Source: Roseovarius sp.
GTDB taxonomy: Bacteria > Pseudomonadota > Alphaproteobacteria > Rhodobacterales > Rhodobacteraceae
Length of the DNA: 64,000 nucleotides
Direction of reading: 5' to 3'
Assembly: GCF_027019125.1 (NCBI RefSeq)
Contig: NZ_JALUXE010000027.1
Span: 310,001-374,000, forward strand
Part shown: positions 17,132 through 25,798 of the stretch, in pieces
Numbering within the stretch: position 1 is the stretch's first letter
Layout of the letters: every line of letters starts with the position of its first letter
Program-made: the position numbers and the translations under genes
The notes under the pieces: generated by a model
The model's input: the letters and a program-made list of their open reading frames with translations, nothing else
Database searches by the model: none
What the model was told of the DNA's origin: nothing

Positions 17132-18271
17132 CTAGGGGGCGAGGGCCAGAAGCCCGCCCGGATGCCGCGTGATGCGCCCGTCAAGTTCGAGGTCCAGAAG
17201 GGCGGGGGCGATCCGATGCGCGGGCGTGGCCAGATCACGGATAAGCTGATCCTCTGCCAGAGGGGAAGGGCCGAGACGGTTGAGGATCTGGGTATGCAGG
17301 CTGGCGATGTCGCGCAGGCTGGACGCGGAGGAGGGCGCGCGCGGCAATTCGGGCTGCGGGGCGGCTTTCGGGATCGGAGCCTGTGGCAGCGCCTCGATCA
17401 CATCCTCGGCGTTGCGGATGAGGGTGGCCCCGTCGCGGATCAGCATGTTGCAACCGCTGGCGCGGGCATCGATCGGGTGGCCGGGGACGGCCATCACCTC
17501 GCGCCCCTGATCGAGCGCGGTGCGGGCGGTGATGAGCGATCCGGATTTGGCCGCCGCCTCGACCACGACGACCGCCCGCGCCAGGCCGCTGACCAGCCGG
17601 TTGCGGCTGGGAAAATGGCGGGCCTGCGGGATGAGGCCGATGGGCTGTTCCGAGAGGCGCAGGCCGGTGGCGAGGATGTCGCCCGCGAGTTTGGTGTTTT
17701 CGGCCGGGTAGATGACATCGATCCCGCCCGCCATGACGGCGATGGTGCCGGTCTCGAGACTGCCCAGGTGGGCGGCGGTGTCGATGCCCCGCGCGAGGCC
17801 CGAAACAATGAGATAGCCGCGCGCCGAGAGGTCGGCAGCGAGCGACCGGGCCATGCGGGTGCCGAGCGACGAGGCGTTGCGCGCGCCCACGAGGGCGATC
17901 ATGGGGCGCGCGAGAAGGGCCGCATCGCCCATGATCCAGAGAAGCGGGGGGCAATCGGGAATATCCCGCAGGGCGGGCGGAAACGCGGCATCGGCCGAGG
18001 TCAGAAGCTGCGCACCGATGGCCTGACCGGCGCGCAACTCCGCCTCTGCCACGCCCAAGGGGCAGGGGGAGTAATCGGGCACACCGGCGGCGCGCGCCAC
18101 CTCGGGCAGGGCGGCAAGGGCCGCTTCGGCGCTGCCATGTTCGGCCAGAAGCCGATGAAAGGTGGCCGGACCGACCCGGCGAGAGCGCAAGAGGCGAAGC
18201 CACGACACCCGGTCATCTTCCGTGGTGGGTGGGAGTGGGGGGTGAGTGGAAGGATGAGTCGTCCTGGGCAT
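17132..18271 (-). CDS. dprA: DNA-processing protein DprA
   Basis: Binds incoming single-stranded DNA in natural transformation and loads RecA. The protein (379 aa from the chosen start) has an N-terminal helical (SAM-like) region, the central Rossmann domain with GARNASSLGTRMA and VSGLARGIDTAAH, the PSRNRLVSGLA stretch, and a C-terminal winged helix (about the last 60 residues). The frame opens at 18310. I chose the ATG at 18271 because it follows a GCGAGGT sequence; the N-terminal 20 residues are poorly conserved, so the start is uncertain. It is placed before topA, as in many alphaproteobacteria. Confidence 0.88.
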   Translation of the reverse strand: MPRTTHPSTHPPLPPTTEDDRVSWLRLLRSRRVGPATFHRLLAEHGSAEAALAALPEVARAAGVPDYSPCPLGVAEAELRAGQAIGAQLLTSADAAFPPALRDIPDCPPLLWIMGDAALLARPMIALVGARNASSLGTRMARSLAADLSARGYLIVSGLARGIDTAAHLGSLETGTIAVMAGGIDVIYPAENTKLAGDILATGLRLSEQPIGLIPQARHFPSRNRLVSGLARAVVVVEAAAKSGSLITARTALDQGREVMAVPGHPIDARASGCNMLIRDGATLIRNAEDVIEALPQAPIPKAAPQPELPRAPSSASSLRDIASLHTQILNRLGPSPLAEDQLIRDLATPAHRIAPALLDLELDGRITRHPGGLLALAP

Positions 18272-18508
18272 CCGTGACCTCGCCTGCTTGCAAGACCATG
18301 GATAGCGCACGGGTGGTTAATGGGTGGTAAACCACGCAGGGCCGAGGCCGGAAATTTCACGCCGACAATCTATGTATCAGAAATCATTGTGTAAGTTTCC
18401 AAGGCTCGACCCTTTGGAAAGGCGTGCCAGCTTTGCGGCCCGCTTCTGTGCCCTTTGGTGGGGCCGGATCACGCGTAGTCGGGGAAAGGTGAAAGGTGGG
18501 CGCGCGAC
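18272..18508. other. Intergenic region between tldD and dprA
   Basis: About 237 bases between the tldD stop and the chosen dprA start, both genes on the minus strand. It should hold the dprA promoter and the tldD 3' end. I see no clear terminator hairpin, repeat or small gene in it. Confidence 0.4.
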
Positions 18509-19933
18509 TCAGCCGGCCGCCGAGCCGCCCACCGTCAGTCCGCCGATCAGCACCGTGGGTTGGCCGACGCCCACCGGCACCCATTGTCCCTGTTTGCCGC
18601 AATTGCCCATGCCGGGATCGAGGGCCATGTCGTTGCCCAAGCCCCGGATCTGCTGGAGCGCGGTGGCGCCGTCGCCGATCAGGGTGGCGCCTTTGACGGG
18701 CGCGCCGATCTGGCCGTTCTTCACGCGGTAGGCCTCGGTGCAGGAAAAGACGAACTTGCCGTTGGTGATGTCGACCTGACCGCCGCCGAAGCCCACGGCG
18801 TAAATGCCGTCCTTCATCTCCGCCACCAGATCGCCGGGGGTGGCGTCGCCGCCCAGCATGTAGGTGTTGGTCATGCGCGGCATGGGGGCGTGGGCGTAGC
18901 TTTCGCGGCGCCCGTTGCCGGTGGGGGCCACGCCCATCAGGCGGGCGTTCTGGCGGTCCTGCATATAGCCCACGAGGATGCCATCCTCGATCAGGACATT
19001 GCGGGCGGAGGGCGTGCCTTCGTCGTCAATGGTGATGCTGCCGCGCCGGTCGGGGATGGTGCCGTCGTCGAGCACGGTAACACCGGGGGACGCGATCCGT
19101 TGGCCCATGAGGCCGGCAAAGGCGGACGAGCCCTTGCGGTTGAAATCGCCCTCAAGCCCGTGACCGATGGCCTCGTGCAAGAGGATGCCGGGCCAGCCGG
19201 GGCCAAGCACCACATCCATGGTGCCCGCGGGGGCCGGTTCGGCATCGAGGTTGACGAGCGCTATGCGCAGCGCCTCGCGGGTCTTGGCCTGCCAGTCGGC
19301 GGGATCAAGCAGGCCATCCAGCCCAATACGCCCGCCGCCCCCGGCGCTGCCGCTCTCGCGGCGGCCCTCCTGCTCGACGATGATCGAGACATTGACGCGG
19401 GTCATCGGGCGGGTGTCCTGCAGTTCCTGTCCGTCGGGGCGCAGGATCACGACCTCTTGGCACGAGGCGGCGATCGAGGCCGTGACCTGCACCACGCGGG
19501 CATCAAGGCCACGCGCGAACGCGTCGATCTCGCGCAGCGTGTCGAGCTTGACCGGAAAGGATGCCCCGGCGATGGGATCGGCATCGGTATAGAGGCGGCG
19601 ATTCGTGGGCGTCGGCCCTGCCGCGAGCGTGCCGCCGCCTGCCCCCACCGCAAGGCGCGCCGTTTCCACCGCGCGTTTCAGCGCGGCCTCGGTCACGTCA
19701 GAGGAATGCGCATAGCCCGTCACCTCGCCGCGCACGGCGCGCAGGCCAAACCCCTCGGAGGCGTCGTAGGAGGCGGTCTTGACCCGGCCATCGTCGAACA
19801 TGAGCCCTTCGGCGCGGCGACGTTCGAGAAACAGTTCGCCATCGTCGGCCCCATGGGTCGCCTCGCGCAGGCGCGTCAGCGCCGTGTCGCGGTCAAGCAG
19901 GGTCTCGAAAGGGCGAAAGGCGGTGTCGGTCAT
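18509..19933 (-). CDS. tldD: Metalloprotease TldD
   Basis: A 474-aa TldD of the TldD/PmbA family (U62), a cytoplasmic zinc protease that works with TldE/PmbA to process peptides and degrade unfolded small proteins. The zinc motif HEAIGHG is present at about residue 246, followed by the family segment GYMQDRQNARLMG. No tldE partner is in the window; in this group it is usually encoded elsewhere. The gene is divergent from the cta cluster, and an FNR-type box lies 41-54 bases upstream of its ATG. Confidence 0.92.
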   Translation of the reverse strand: MTDTAFRPFETLLDRDTALTRLREATHGADDGELFLERRRAEGLMFDDGRVKTASYDASEGFGLRAVRGEVTGYAHSSDVTEAALKRAVETARLAVGAGGGTLAAGPTPTNRRLYTDADPIAGASFPVKLDTLREIDAFARGLDARVVQVTASIAASCQEVVILRPDGQELQDTRPMTRVNVSIIVEQEGRRESGSAGGGGRIGLDGLLDPADWQAKTREALRIALVNLDAEPAPAGTMDVVLGPGWPGILLHEAIGHGLEGDFNRKGSSAFAGLMGQRIASPGVTVLDDGTIPDRRGSITIDDEGTPSARNVLIEDGILVGYMQDRQNARLMGVAPTGNGRRESYAHAPMPRMTNTYMLGGDATPGDLVAEMKDGIYAVGFGGGQVDITNGKFVFSCTEAYRVKNGQIGAPVKGATLIGDGATALQQIRGLGNDMALDPGMGNCGKQGQWVPVGVGQPTVLIGGLTVGGSAAG

Positions 19934-19973
19934 GGGATTCTTTCTCTGCCGCGCGGCCCGAGAGGGCGATAAT

Positions 19974-19987
19974 TTGATTTAAATCAA
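19974..19987. promoter_or_regulatory. FNR/FnrL-type binding site
   Basis: TTGATTTAAATCAA matches the consensus TTGAT-N4-ATCAA exactly and is fully palindromic. Its centre is 47 bases upstream of tldD and about 152 bases upstream of the chosen ctaC start. FnrL is the anaerobic regulator of Rhodobacterales, so oxygen control of the cta genes, tldD, or both is likely, but which promoter it serves cannot be told. Confidence 0.7.
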
Positions 19988-20132
19988 AAAAGCGTCCGTT
20001 TGCCGCAATGGTCTTTCTTGTCGTTTCAGGCAGAATATGGTTTTAGACGGCACCGAGACAATGGGATTCCGCCCGGCGGCGGGGTGACCTTCGCAAAAAG
20101 ACATGAACCGCTTTAACCGATCAGGGTGTAAA

Positions 20133-21017
20133 ATGCGACTAACTTCCAGCCTTATGGCGGCTCTGACCGCCCTCTTCACCCTTCCAGCCATGGCTCAAGA
20201 CGGGCTTGAGATCGTGGGTAAACCCGCAGAGGGCAAGATGGGGTTTCAGCCGGCGGCGACCGAGCTTGCGCGTGACCTGCAATGGCTGGACGGGATGATC
20301 AACGTCATCATCATCTCGATTGTGCTCTTCGTGACGGCGCTTCTGGTGGTCGTGATGATCCGCTACAACCGCCGCTCCAATGCGACCCCGGCCAAGTTTA
20401 CCCACAACTCGCCGTTGGAGATTGCCTGGACGATCATTCCGATCGTGATCCTTGTCTTTATCGGGGCCTTCTCGCTTCCGGTGCTGTTCAAGCAGCAGGA
20501 GATCCCCGAGGGCGAGATCAACATCAAGGTCACGGGCTATCAGTGGTATTGGGGGTATGAATATACCGATCACGATTTTGCCTTTGACAGCTACATGATC
20601 GGTGCCCCGGCGACGGGTGGCGACAATCGCCTGACCCCCGAAGTCGAGGCGCAGCTGATCGAAGCGGGCTACAGCAAGGACGAGTTCCTGCTGGCAACCG
20701 ACACCTCGGTTGTCGTGCCGGTGGGCAAGACCGTGGTGATGACCGTGACCGGTGCGGACGTGATCCACAGCTGGACGATCCCCGCCTTTGGCGTGAAGCA
20801 GGATGCGGTGCCGGGCCGTCTGGCGCAGCTGTGGTTCAAGGCCGAGAAGGAAGGGATCTATTTCGGCCAGTGCTCCGAGCTTTGTGGTCAGGCACATGCC
20901 TATATGCCCATCACGGTCAAGGTCGTGAGCGAGGCCGAGTATGAGACATGGCTGGATGGCGCGATCGAGGAATATGCGGGCACACCGCGTTCCGTGACCG
21001 TGGCGCAAGCCAACTGA
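20133..21017 (+). CDS. ctaC: Cytochrome c oxidase subunit II
   Basis: Subunit II of the aa3-type oxidase (294 aa), which takes electrons from cytochrome c through the CuA centre. It has a signal peptide (ending PAMAQD), two transmembrane helices (about residues 52-80 and 94-116) and a periplasmic cupredoxin domain. All CuA ligands are visible: HSWTIP, then GQCSELCGQAHAYMP (two Cys, His, Met). An ATG at 20103 in the same frame would add 10 residues. I chose 20133 because the signal peptide begins there. Subunit I (ctaD) is not in the window, as is usual for Rhodobacter relatives. Confidence 0.93.
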   Translation: MRLTSSLMAALTALFTLPAMAQDGLEIVGKPAEGKMGFQPAATELARDLQWLDGMINVIIISIVLFVTALLVVVMIRYNRRSNATPAKFTHNSPLEIAWTIIPIVILVFIGAFSLPVLFKQQEIPEGEINIKVTGYQWYWGYEYTDHDFAFDSYMIGAPATGGDNRLTPEVEAQLIEAGYSKDEFLLATDTSVVVPVGKTVVMTVTGADVIHSWTIPAFGVKQDAVPGRLAQLWFKAEKEGIYFGQCSELCGQAHAYMPITVKVVSEAEYETWLDGAIEEYAGTPRSVTVAQAN

Positions 21018-21102
21018 AAAGAGCGGGGCGCGCACCGCAAGGGCGTGCCCCAGGCAGACCGCTGAGGGTCGCGCGGCTTGCGTGACCCGGCAGGAGACCA
21101 AG

Positions 21103-22059
21103 ATGAGCGACGCGAGCCTGAACACAGCCAGCCCGGTGAGCCGCGCCCAAGAGGGTGAGGCAGGCTTTGGCGATTTCTTTGCCCTGCTCAAGCCGCGGGT
21201 GATGACGCTTGTCGTGTTCACGGCGCTGGTGGGTCTCTTGGCAGCACCGGTTGGCGTGCATCCGGTCATTGGCTTTGCCGCGATCCTGTTCATCGCCGTG
21301 GGCGGGGGCGCCGCAGGCGCGCTCAACATGTGGTGGGAATCCGACATCGACGCGCTGATGAAGCGGACGCAGAAGCGGCCGATTCCGGCGGGCAAGGTCA
21401 CGCGGGACGAGGCCTTCGCCTTTGGCATCACGCTGGCGGTGATGTCGGTTGTCATGCTGTGGCTGGCCACGAACGCGCTGGCGGCGGGTATCCTGGCGTT
21501 TACGATCTTCTTCTACGTCGTGATCTACACGATCGGCCTGAAACGCTGGACGCCGCAGAATATCGTCATTGGCGGGGCGGCGGGCGCGTTCCCTCCGATG
21601 ATCGGCTGGGCGGCGGCAACGGGGACGGTGAGCCTCGAGTCGGTTTTGATGTTCGCCCTGATCTTCATGTGGACGCCACCGCATTTCTGGGCCCTCGCCC
21701 TGTTCATGCGCGGCGATTACGACACGGCGGGCGTGCCGATGCTGACCGTGACGCATGGGCGCCGGGCCACACGCGTGCATATCCTTGTCTACACCGTCCT
21801 TTTGGCGGCGCTGGCCGTTGGCGCGGCGTTCACGGGTATCGGCGGGCCGGTTTATCTGGCGGTTGCCTTGGTGTTCAATGCCCTGTTCTTGCGCGATGCG
21901 ATTGCGATCTGGCGGCGGGATGAGGATCAGGCCGAAGCGGACAATTACCGGGTCGAGAAACGGGCGTTCAAGCTGTCGCTCTGGTATCTCTTTGCACATT
22001 TCACCGCCATTCTGGCCGAGGCTGCGCTGGGCGGTCTGGGTCTGGGAGGATGGGCATGA
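21103..22059 (+). CDS. ctaB: Protoheme IX farnesyltransferase
   Basis: A 318-aa UbiA-family membrane enzyme that attaches a farnesyl group to heme b to make heme O, the first step to heme A for the oxidase. The prenyl-binding aspartate motif appears as [19 protein letters not shown], and about eight hydrophobic helices follow. The ATG at 21103 has a CAGGAG site 6-7 bases upstream, so I prefer it to the ATG at 21082. Its stop overlaps the start of the next small gene (ATGA). Confidence 0.93.
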   Translation: MSDASLNTASPVSRAQEGEAGFGDFFALLKPRVMTLVVFTALVGLLAAPVGVHPVIGFAAILFIAVGGGAAGALNMWWESDIDALMKRTQKRPIPAGKVTRDEAFAFGITLAVMSVVMLWLATNALAAGILAFTIFFYVVIYTIGLKRWTPQNIVIGGAAGAFPPMIGWAAATGTVSLESVLMFALIFMWTPPHFWALALFMRGDYDTAGVPMLTVTHGRRATRVHILVYTVLLAALAVGAAFTGIGGPVYLAVALVFNALFLRDAIAIWRRDEDQAEADNYRVEKRAFKLSLWYLFAHFTAILAEAALGGLGLGGWA

Positions 22060-22220
22060 GCTTTCGCGAGGAGCATGAGCTGCACAAGCGCCGGTTTGGC
22101 CGCAATCTGGGTCTTGGCCTCGTGCTGGCGGGGTTCGTGGCACTGGTCTTTGGCATGACGATTGCCAAGGTATCGGACGACGGATTTGCGGTGCCCAAGA
22201 TCGAGCAGGAGGGGAAGTGA
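22056..22220 (+). CDS. Small single-helix membrane protein of the cta cluster
   Basis: A 54-aa gene too short for routine ORF calling. It starts at an ATG overlapping the ctaB stop (ATGA) and ends in a TGA overlapping the ctaG start (TGATG). The protein has a charged N-terminus ([17 protein letters not shown]), one hydrophobic helix (about residues 18-36) and a short charged tail with probable topology in-to-out. Its tight coupling on both sides argues that it is real. A small oxidase assembly protein is expected at this place in Rhodobacterales. I cannot name a family with certainty. Confidence 0.8.
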   Translation: MSFREEHELHKRRFGRNLGLGLVLAGFVALVFGMTIAKVSDDGFAVPKIEQEGK

Positions 22221-22801
22221 TGGCGATGGACCCGAAACTCAAGACCGTGACCCAGACTGTTGGCGTGGTGGTGCTGATGGGCGGGCTCGCCTGGGCCTCG
22301 GTGCCGTTCTACGACTGGTTCTGCCGTGTCACCGGCTTTGGCGGGGCGACCGGCGTGTCCGAGGTGGCAAGCGAGGATGTGCTGGAGCAGACCGTCAAGG
22401 TGCGGTTCGATGCCAGCAAGGAACGCGACATGCCGTGGGAGTTCAAGCCGGTGGAGCGCCAGATGGAAATCCGCATCGGCGAAACCGGGCTGGCATTCTA
22501 CGAGGCCTACAACCCCACCGACCGCGTTGTGGCCGGATCTGCAAGTTATAATGTGACACCATACGAGGCGGGTGGCTTTTTCACCAAGATCGACTGTTTC
22601 TGTTTCGAACAGCAGGTGCTACAGCCGGGTGAGCGGGTGCAGATGCCCGTGACCTTTTATGTTGACCCGGAAATCGTGACCGACCGTGACGCGAAATACG
22701 TGCATACGATCACGCTGTCCTATACGTTTCACGAAATTGACCTGCCCGAGGAGCATGCCGCGCTCGAGCAGGGCACAGCAACCGATAAAAACCTGAACTG
22801 A
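22220..22801 (+). CDS. ctaG: Cytochrome c oxidase assembly protein CtaG (Cox11)
   Basis: A 193-aa copper chaperone that delivers copper to the CuB site of oxidase subunit I. One N-terminal membrane helix (about residues 11-30) is followed by the [10 protein letters not shown] motif and an immunoglobulin-like periplasmic domain carrying the copper-binding [10 protein letters not shown] (CxC). The ATG at 22220 overlaps the preceding stop; a GTG at 22217 and an ATG at 22226 are alternatives. The ctaB-small gene-ctaG run is one coupled unit. Confidence 0.93.
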   Translation: MAMDPKLKTVTQTVGVVVLMGGLAWASVPFYDWFCRVTGFGGATGVSEVASEDVLEQTVKVRFDASKERDMPWEFKPVERQMEIRIGETGLAFYEAYNPTDRVVAGSASYNVTPYEAGGFFTKIDCFCFEQQVLQPGERVQMPVTFYVDPEIVTDRDAKYVHTITLSYTFHEIDLPEEHAALEQGTATDKNLN

Positions 22802-22826
22802 GCCTTCGACGAGGGATAAGACAAAG

Positions 22827-23627
22827 ATGGCACACGAGAAAAACCACGATTACCACATTCTGCCCCCCTCCATCTGGCCGTTGCTCGGCGCTTTGGCGGG
22901 ATTCGTCATGCTCTTCGGGGCGGTTCTGTTCTTTCACGATCATGGTCCGTGGATGCTGCTCGCGGGCGTCGTCGGCGTGCTCTATGTCATGTTCGGCTGG
23001 TGGGCCGATGTGGTGAATGAGGGCCAGACCGGCGATCACACGCCCGTCGTGCGGATCGGCCTGCGCTATGGCTTCATCATGTTCATCATGTCCGAGGTGA
23101 TGTTCTTTGCCGCATGGTTCTGGAGCTTCTTCAAGCATGCCATGTATCCGATGGGCGAAAGCTCTCCGATGGTGGATGGCATCTGGCCGCCGGCCGGGAT
23201 CGAGACCTTTGATCCCTGGCACCTGCCGCTGATCAACACCCTGATCCTCTTGTGCTCGGGCTGTGCCGCCACCTGGGCGCATCACGCGCTGGTGCATGAG
23301 AACAACCGCAAGGACGTGAAGAACGGGCTGATCATCGCGATTGCACTGGGCGCGATTTTCACCGTGTTCCAGGCCTATGAATACAGCCATGCGGCCTTTG
23401 GCTTCTCCGGCAATATCTACGGTGCCAACTTCTTCATGGCGACCGGTTTCCACGGCGCGCATGTGGTGATCGGCACGATTTTCCTCTTTGTCTGCCTCCT
23501 GCGGGTGATGAAGGGGCATTTCACGCCCGAGCAGCATGTGGGCTTTGAGGCCGCTGCCTGGTACTGGCACTTTGTCGATGTGGTGTGGCTCTTTCTCTTT
23601 GCCGCCGTCTACATCTGGGGCAGCTGA
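22827..23627 (+). CDS. ctaE: Cytochrome c oxidase subunit III
   Basis: A 266-aa membrane protein with seven expected transmembrane helices. Conserved family stretches are visible: [39 protein letters not shown] and the C-terminal [11 protein letters not shown]. It stabilises the catalytic core and proton uptake of the aa3 oxidase. It lies 25 bases after ctaG, and the unit ends at the hairpin at 23684-23718. Confidence 0.94.
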   Translation: MAHEKNHDYHILPPSIWPLLGALAGFVMLFGAVLFFHDHGPWMLLAGVVGVLYVMFGWWADVVNEGQTGDHTPVVRIGLRYGFIMFIMSEVMFFAAWFWSFFKHAMYPMGESSPMVDGIWPPAGIETFDPWHLPLINTLILLCSGCAATWAHHALVHENNRKDVKNGLIIAIALGAIFTVFQAYEYSHAAFGFSGNIYGANFFMATGFHGAHVVIGTIFLFVCLLRVMKGHFTPEQHVGFEAAAWYWHFVDVVWLFLFAAVYIWGS

Positions 23628-23683
23628 GGATTTTCCTGCGGAAGATCGGCGCTTTGCGCCTGAGTATTTGAACCAAGAAGAAG

Positions 23684-23718
23684 ATGCGGGGGGTTTTCTT
23701 TCCCCGCATTTTCCTTTT
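23684..23718 (+). terminator. Terminator after ctaE
   Basis: ATGCGGGG (23684-23691) pairs with CCCCGCAT (23702-23709), followed by TTTTCCTTTT. It sits 57 bases past the ctaE stop and 12 bases before surf1, so surf1 depends on read-through or on a promoter inside ctaE. Confidence 0.75.
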
Positions 23719-23729
23719 GAGAGTGTGAC

Positions 23730-24413
23730 ATGCGGAAAAGCGTTCTGATCCCCCTGATCTTTGGCATTGCCGGTGTGGCGGTGCTGGTTGGCTTGGGCAA
23801 GTGGCAGGTCGAGCGGCTGGCGTGGAAAGAGGGTGTTCTGGCCGATATAGCCGCGCATATCAGCGCGGACCCGGTGGATTTGCCCGAAGCGGTAGAGCCG
23901 GAGCGGGATCGCTATCTGCCGGTCGCGGTGACGGGACGGGTCGGCACGGAGGCGCTGCGGGTGCTGGTCAGCCAAAAGCAGGTGGGGGCGGGATACCGGG
24001 TGATTTCCGCTCTGGACACCGGCACGCGCCGGGTGCTCGTGGATCGGGGGTTTGTCAAGGTGAGCGCCGATATTCCGGCCCCGCCCGAGGGAGACATCAC
24101 CGTGACGGGCAATCTGCACTGGCCCGACGAACGGCTGAGTTCGACGCCCGAGAACGACGTGGCGGGCAATATCTGGTTCGCCCGCGACATCGCGCAGATG
24201 GCCGAGGTTCTGGGCACCGAGCCGGTGCTGGTGGTGACGCGGAATTTGTCGGAGCCGGAGGCGGGCGTGTCGCCCTTGCCCGTCGACACGAGCGGCATTC
24301 CGAACGATCACCTGAGTTACGCAATCACATGGTTTTCGCTGGCCGTCATATGGGCCGCGATGACAGGGTTTTTCATCTGGCGCATGCGGCAGGCAGAAAG
24401 AGGCAGGACGTGA
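23730..24413 (+). CDS. surf1: SURF1 family oxidase assembly protein
   Basis: A 227-aa inner-membrane protein with a helix at each end (about residues 6-22 and 198-218) and a periplasmic middle part, the SURF1 layout. The GLGKWQVERLAWKEG motif after the first helix and the YRVISAL and VDRGFV segments are typical. SURF1 binds heme A and aids its insertion into subunit I. It follows the cta cluster and overlaps thrC (GTGA). Confidence 0.9.
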   Translation: MRKSVLIPLIFGIAGVAVLVGLGKWQVERLAWKEGVLADIAAHISADPVDLPEAVEPERDRYLPVAVTGRVGTEALRVLVSQKQVGAGYRVISALDTGTRRVLVDRGFVKVSADIPAPPEGDITVTGNLHWPDERLSSTPENDVAGNIWFARDIAQMAEVLGTEPVLVVTRNLSEPEAGVSPLPVDTSGIPNDHLSYAITWFSLAVIWAAMTGFFIWRMRQAERGRT

Positions 24414-25798
24414 AATACATCTCGACACGGGGCCGCGCGCCCAGCTTGAGTTTTGAAGAGGCGATGCTGACGGGGCTCGCGCGTGATGGCGGGCTCTATC
24501 TGCCCGAGAGCATCCCGCAGATGAGTGCCGAGGATATCCGCGCGCTGGGCGGAGTGAGCTATGAGGAGGCCGCGTTCCGGGTGATGCGGCCCTATATCGG
24601 CGATGCCTTTACCGACGACGAGTTTCGCGGGATCATCGCGCGGGCCTACGCGGGCTTCGGCCACGCCGCGCGGGCACCATTGAAGCAGTTGGATAGCGGG
24701 CATTTCCTGCTGGAGCTGTTCCACGGGCCGACGCTGGCGTTCAAGGATTTCGCCATGCAGCTGATCGGGCAGATGTTCGAATTCTCATTGAAGCGCTCGG
24801 GCAAGAGGGTGTGCATCGTGGGGGCGACCTCGGGCGATACCGGGTCGGCGGCGATCGAGGCGTTTCGGGGGCTTGATGCGGTGGATGTGTTCATCCTCTA
24901 TCCGCATGGGCGCGTCAGCGAGGTGCAGCGGCGGCAGATGACGACGCCGGTCGAGAGCAATGTGCATGCGCTGGCCATCGACGGGCATTTCGACGATGCC
25001 CAGGCGCGCGTCAAGGACATGTTCAACGACTTCGAATTCCGCGACGGCGTGCGGCTGGCCGGGGTCAACAGTATCAACTGGGCGCGGGTTCTGGCGCAGG
25101 TGGTGTATTACTTCACCTCTGCCGTGAGCCTTGGTGCGCCGGACCGCAAGGTGAGTTTCACCGTGCCTACGGGCAATTTCGGCGACGTCTTTGCCGGGTA
25201 TATCGCCAAGCGCATGGGCCTGCCGATTGACCGGCTGGTGGTGGCGACCAACCAGAATGACATTCTGCACCGCTGCCTGAGCACGGGGGACTATCGCCCT
25301 GATGGTGTGGCCCCGTCGATCAGCCCGTCGATGGATATTCAGGTGTCCTCGAATTTCGAGCGCGCGCTCTATTACGCCTACGGGCAGGATGGCAATGCCG
25401 TGGGGCAGGTGATGGACGAGCTGAAGGCGGGCGGATTCACCGTGAGCCAAGGGGCGCTGGAGGCGCTGCGCGAGACCTTTGACAGCGGGCGCTGTGACGA
25501 GGATCAGACCCGCGCGGCGATCCGGGCGACATGGGGTGCGAGCGGCGAGTTGCTCTGCCCGCATAGTGCCGTGGGGGTGCATGTGGCCGAGGCGCAGCGC
25601 GATGCGCATGTGCCGATGATCACGCTGGCCACCGCGCATCCGGCCAAGTTTCCGGCGGCGGTCGAGGAGGCGAGCGGCATTCACCCCCCCTTGCCCGCGC
25701 GCATGGCGGACCTGTATGAGCGGGACGAACGCGTGACGCGGGTCGCCAATGACCTCAGCGCCATTGAAACACTGATCAAGGAACGGATTGCCCATTGA
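24410..25798 (+). CDS. thrC: Threonine synthase
   Basis: A 462-aa PLP enzyme that converts O-phosphohomoserine to threonine. The lysine that binds PLP is K112 in HGPTLAFKDFAM, and the glycine-rich phosphate loop GATSGDTGSAA follows. The open frame reaches back to 23801 through surf1, but the GTG at 24410 overlaps the surf1 stop, has an AGGCAGGA site and begins the family N-terminus (KYISTRG). A non-ATG start makes this easy to misannotate. The gene overlaps the M16 peptidase gene at its 3' end. Confidence 0.93.
   Translation: MKYISTRGRAPSLSFEEAMLTGLARDGGLYLPESIPQMSAEDIRALGGVSYEEAAFRVMRPYIGDAFTDDEFRGIIARAYAGFGHAARAPLKQLDSGHFLLELFHGPTLAFKDFAMQLIGQMFEFSLKRSGKRVCIVGATSGDTGSAAIEAFRGLDAVDVFILYPHGRVSEVQRRQMTTPVESNVHALAIDGHFDDAQARVKDMFNDFEFRDGVRLAGVNSINWARVLAQVVYYFTSAVSLGAPDRKVSFTVPTGNFGDVFAGYIAKRMGLPIDRLVVATNQNDILHRCLSTGDYRPDGVAPSISPSMDIQVSSNFERALYYAYGQDGNAVGQVMDELKAGGFTVSQGALEALRETFDSGRCDEDQTRAAIRATWGASGELLCPHSAVGVHVAEAQRDAHVPMITLATAHPAKFPAAVEEASGIHPPLPARMADLYERDERVTRVANDLSAIETLIKERIAH

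Noticed and set aside
14587..17172. An 861-codon open frame on the plus strand opposite topA
   Set aside because: It is a shadow of a GC-rich gene. It has no recognisable domain, while the minus strand encodes complete TopA.
20917..22242. A 441-codon minus-strand frame opposite ctaB
   Set aside because: It is low-complexity, rich in Arg, His and Gln, and lies opposite a complete conserved gene.
23801..24409. N-terminal extension of thrC through surf1
   Set aside because: It is an out-of-frame reading of surf1 without conservation. The GTG at 24410 matches the family N-terminus and a ribosome site.
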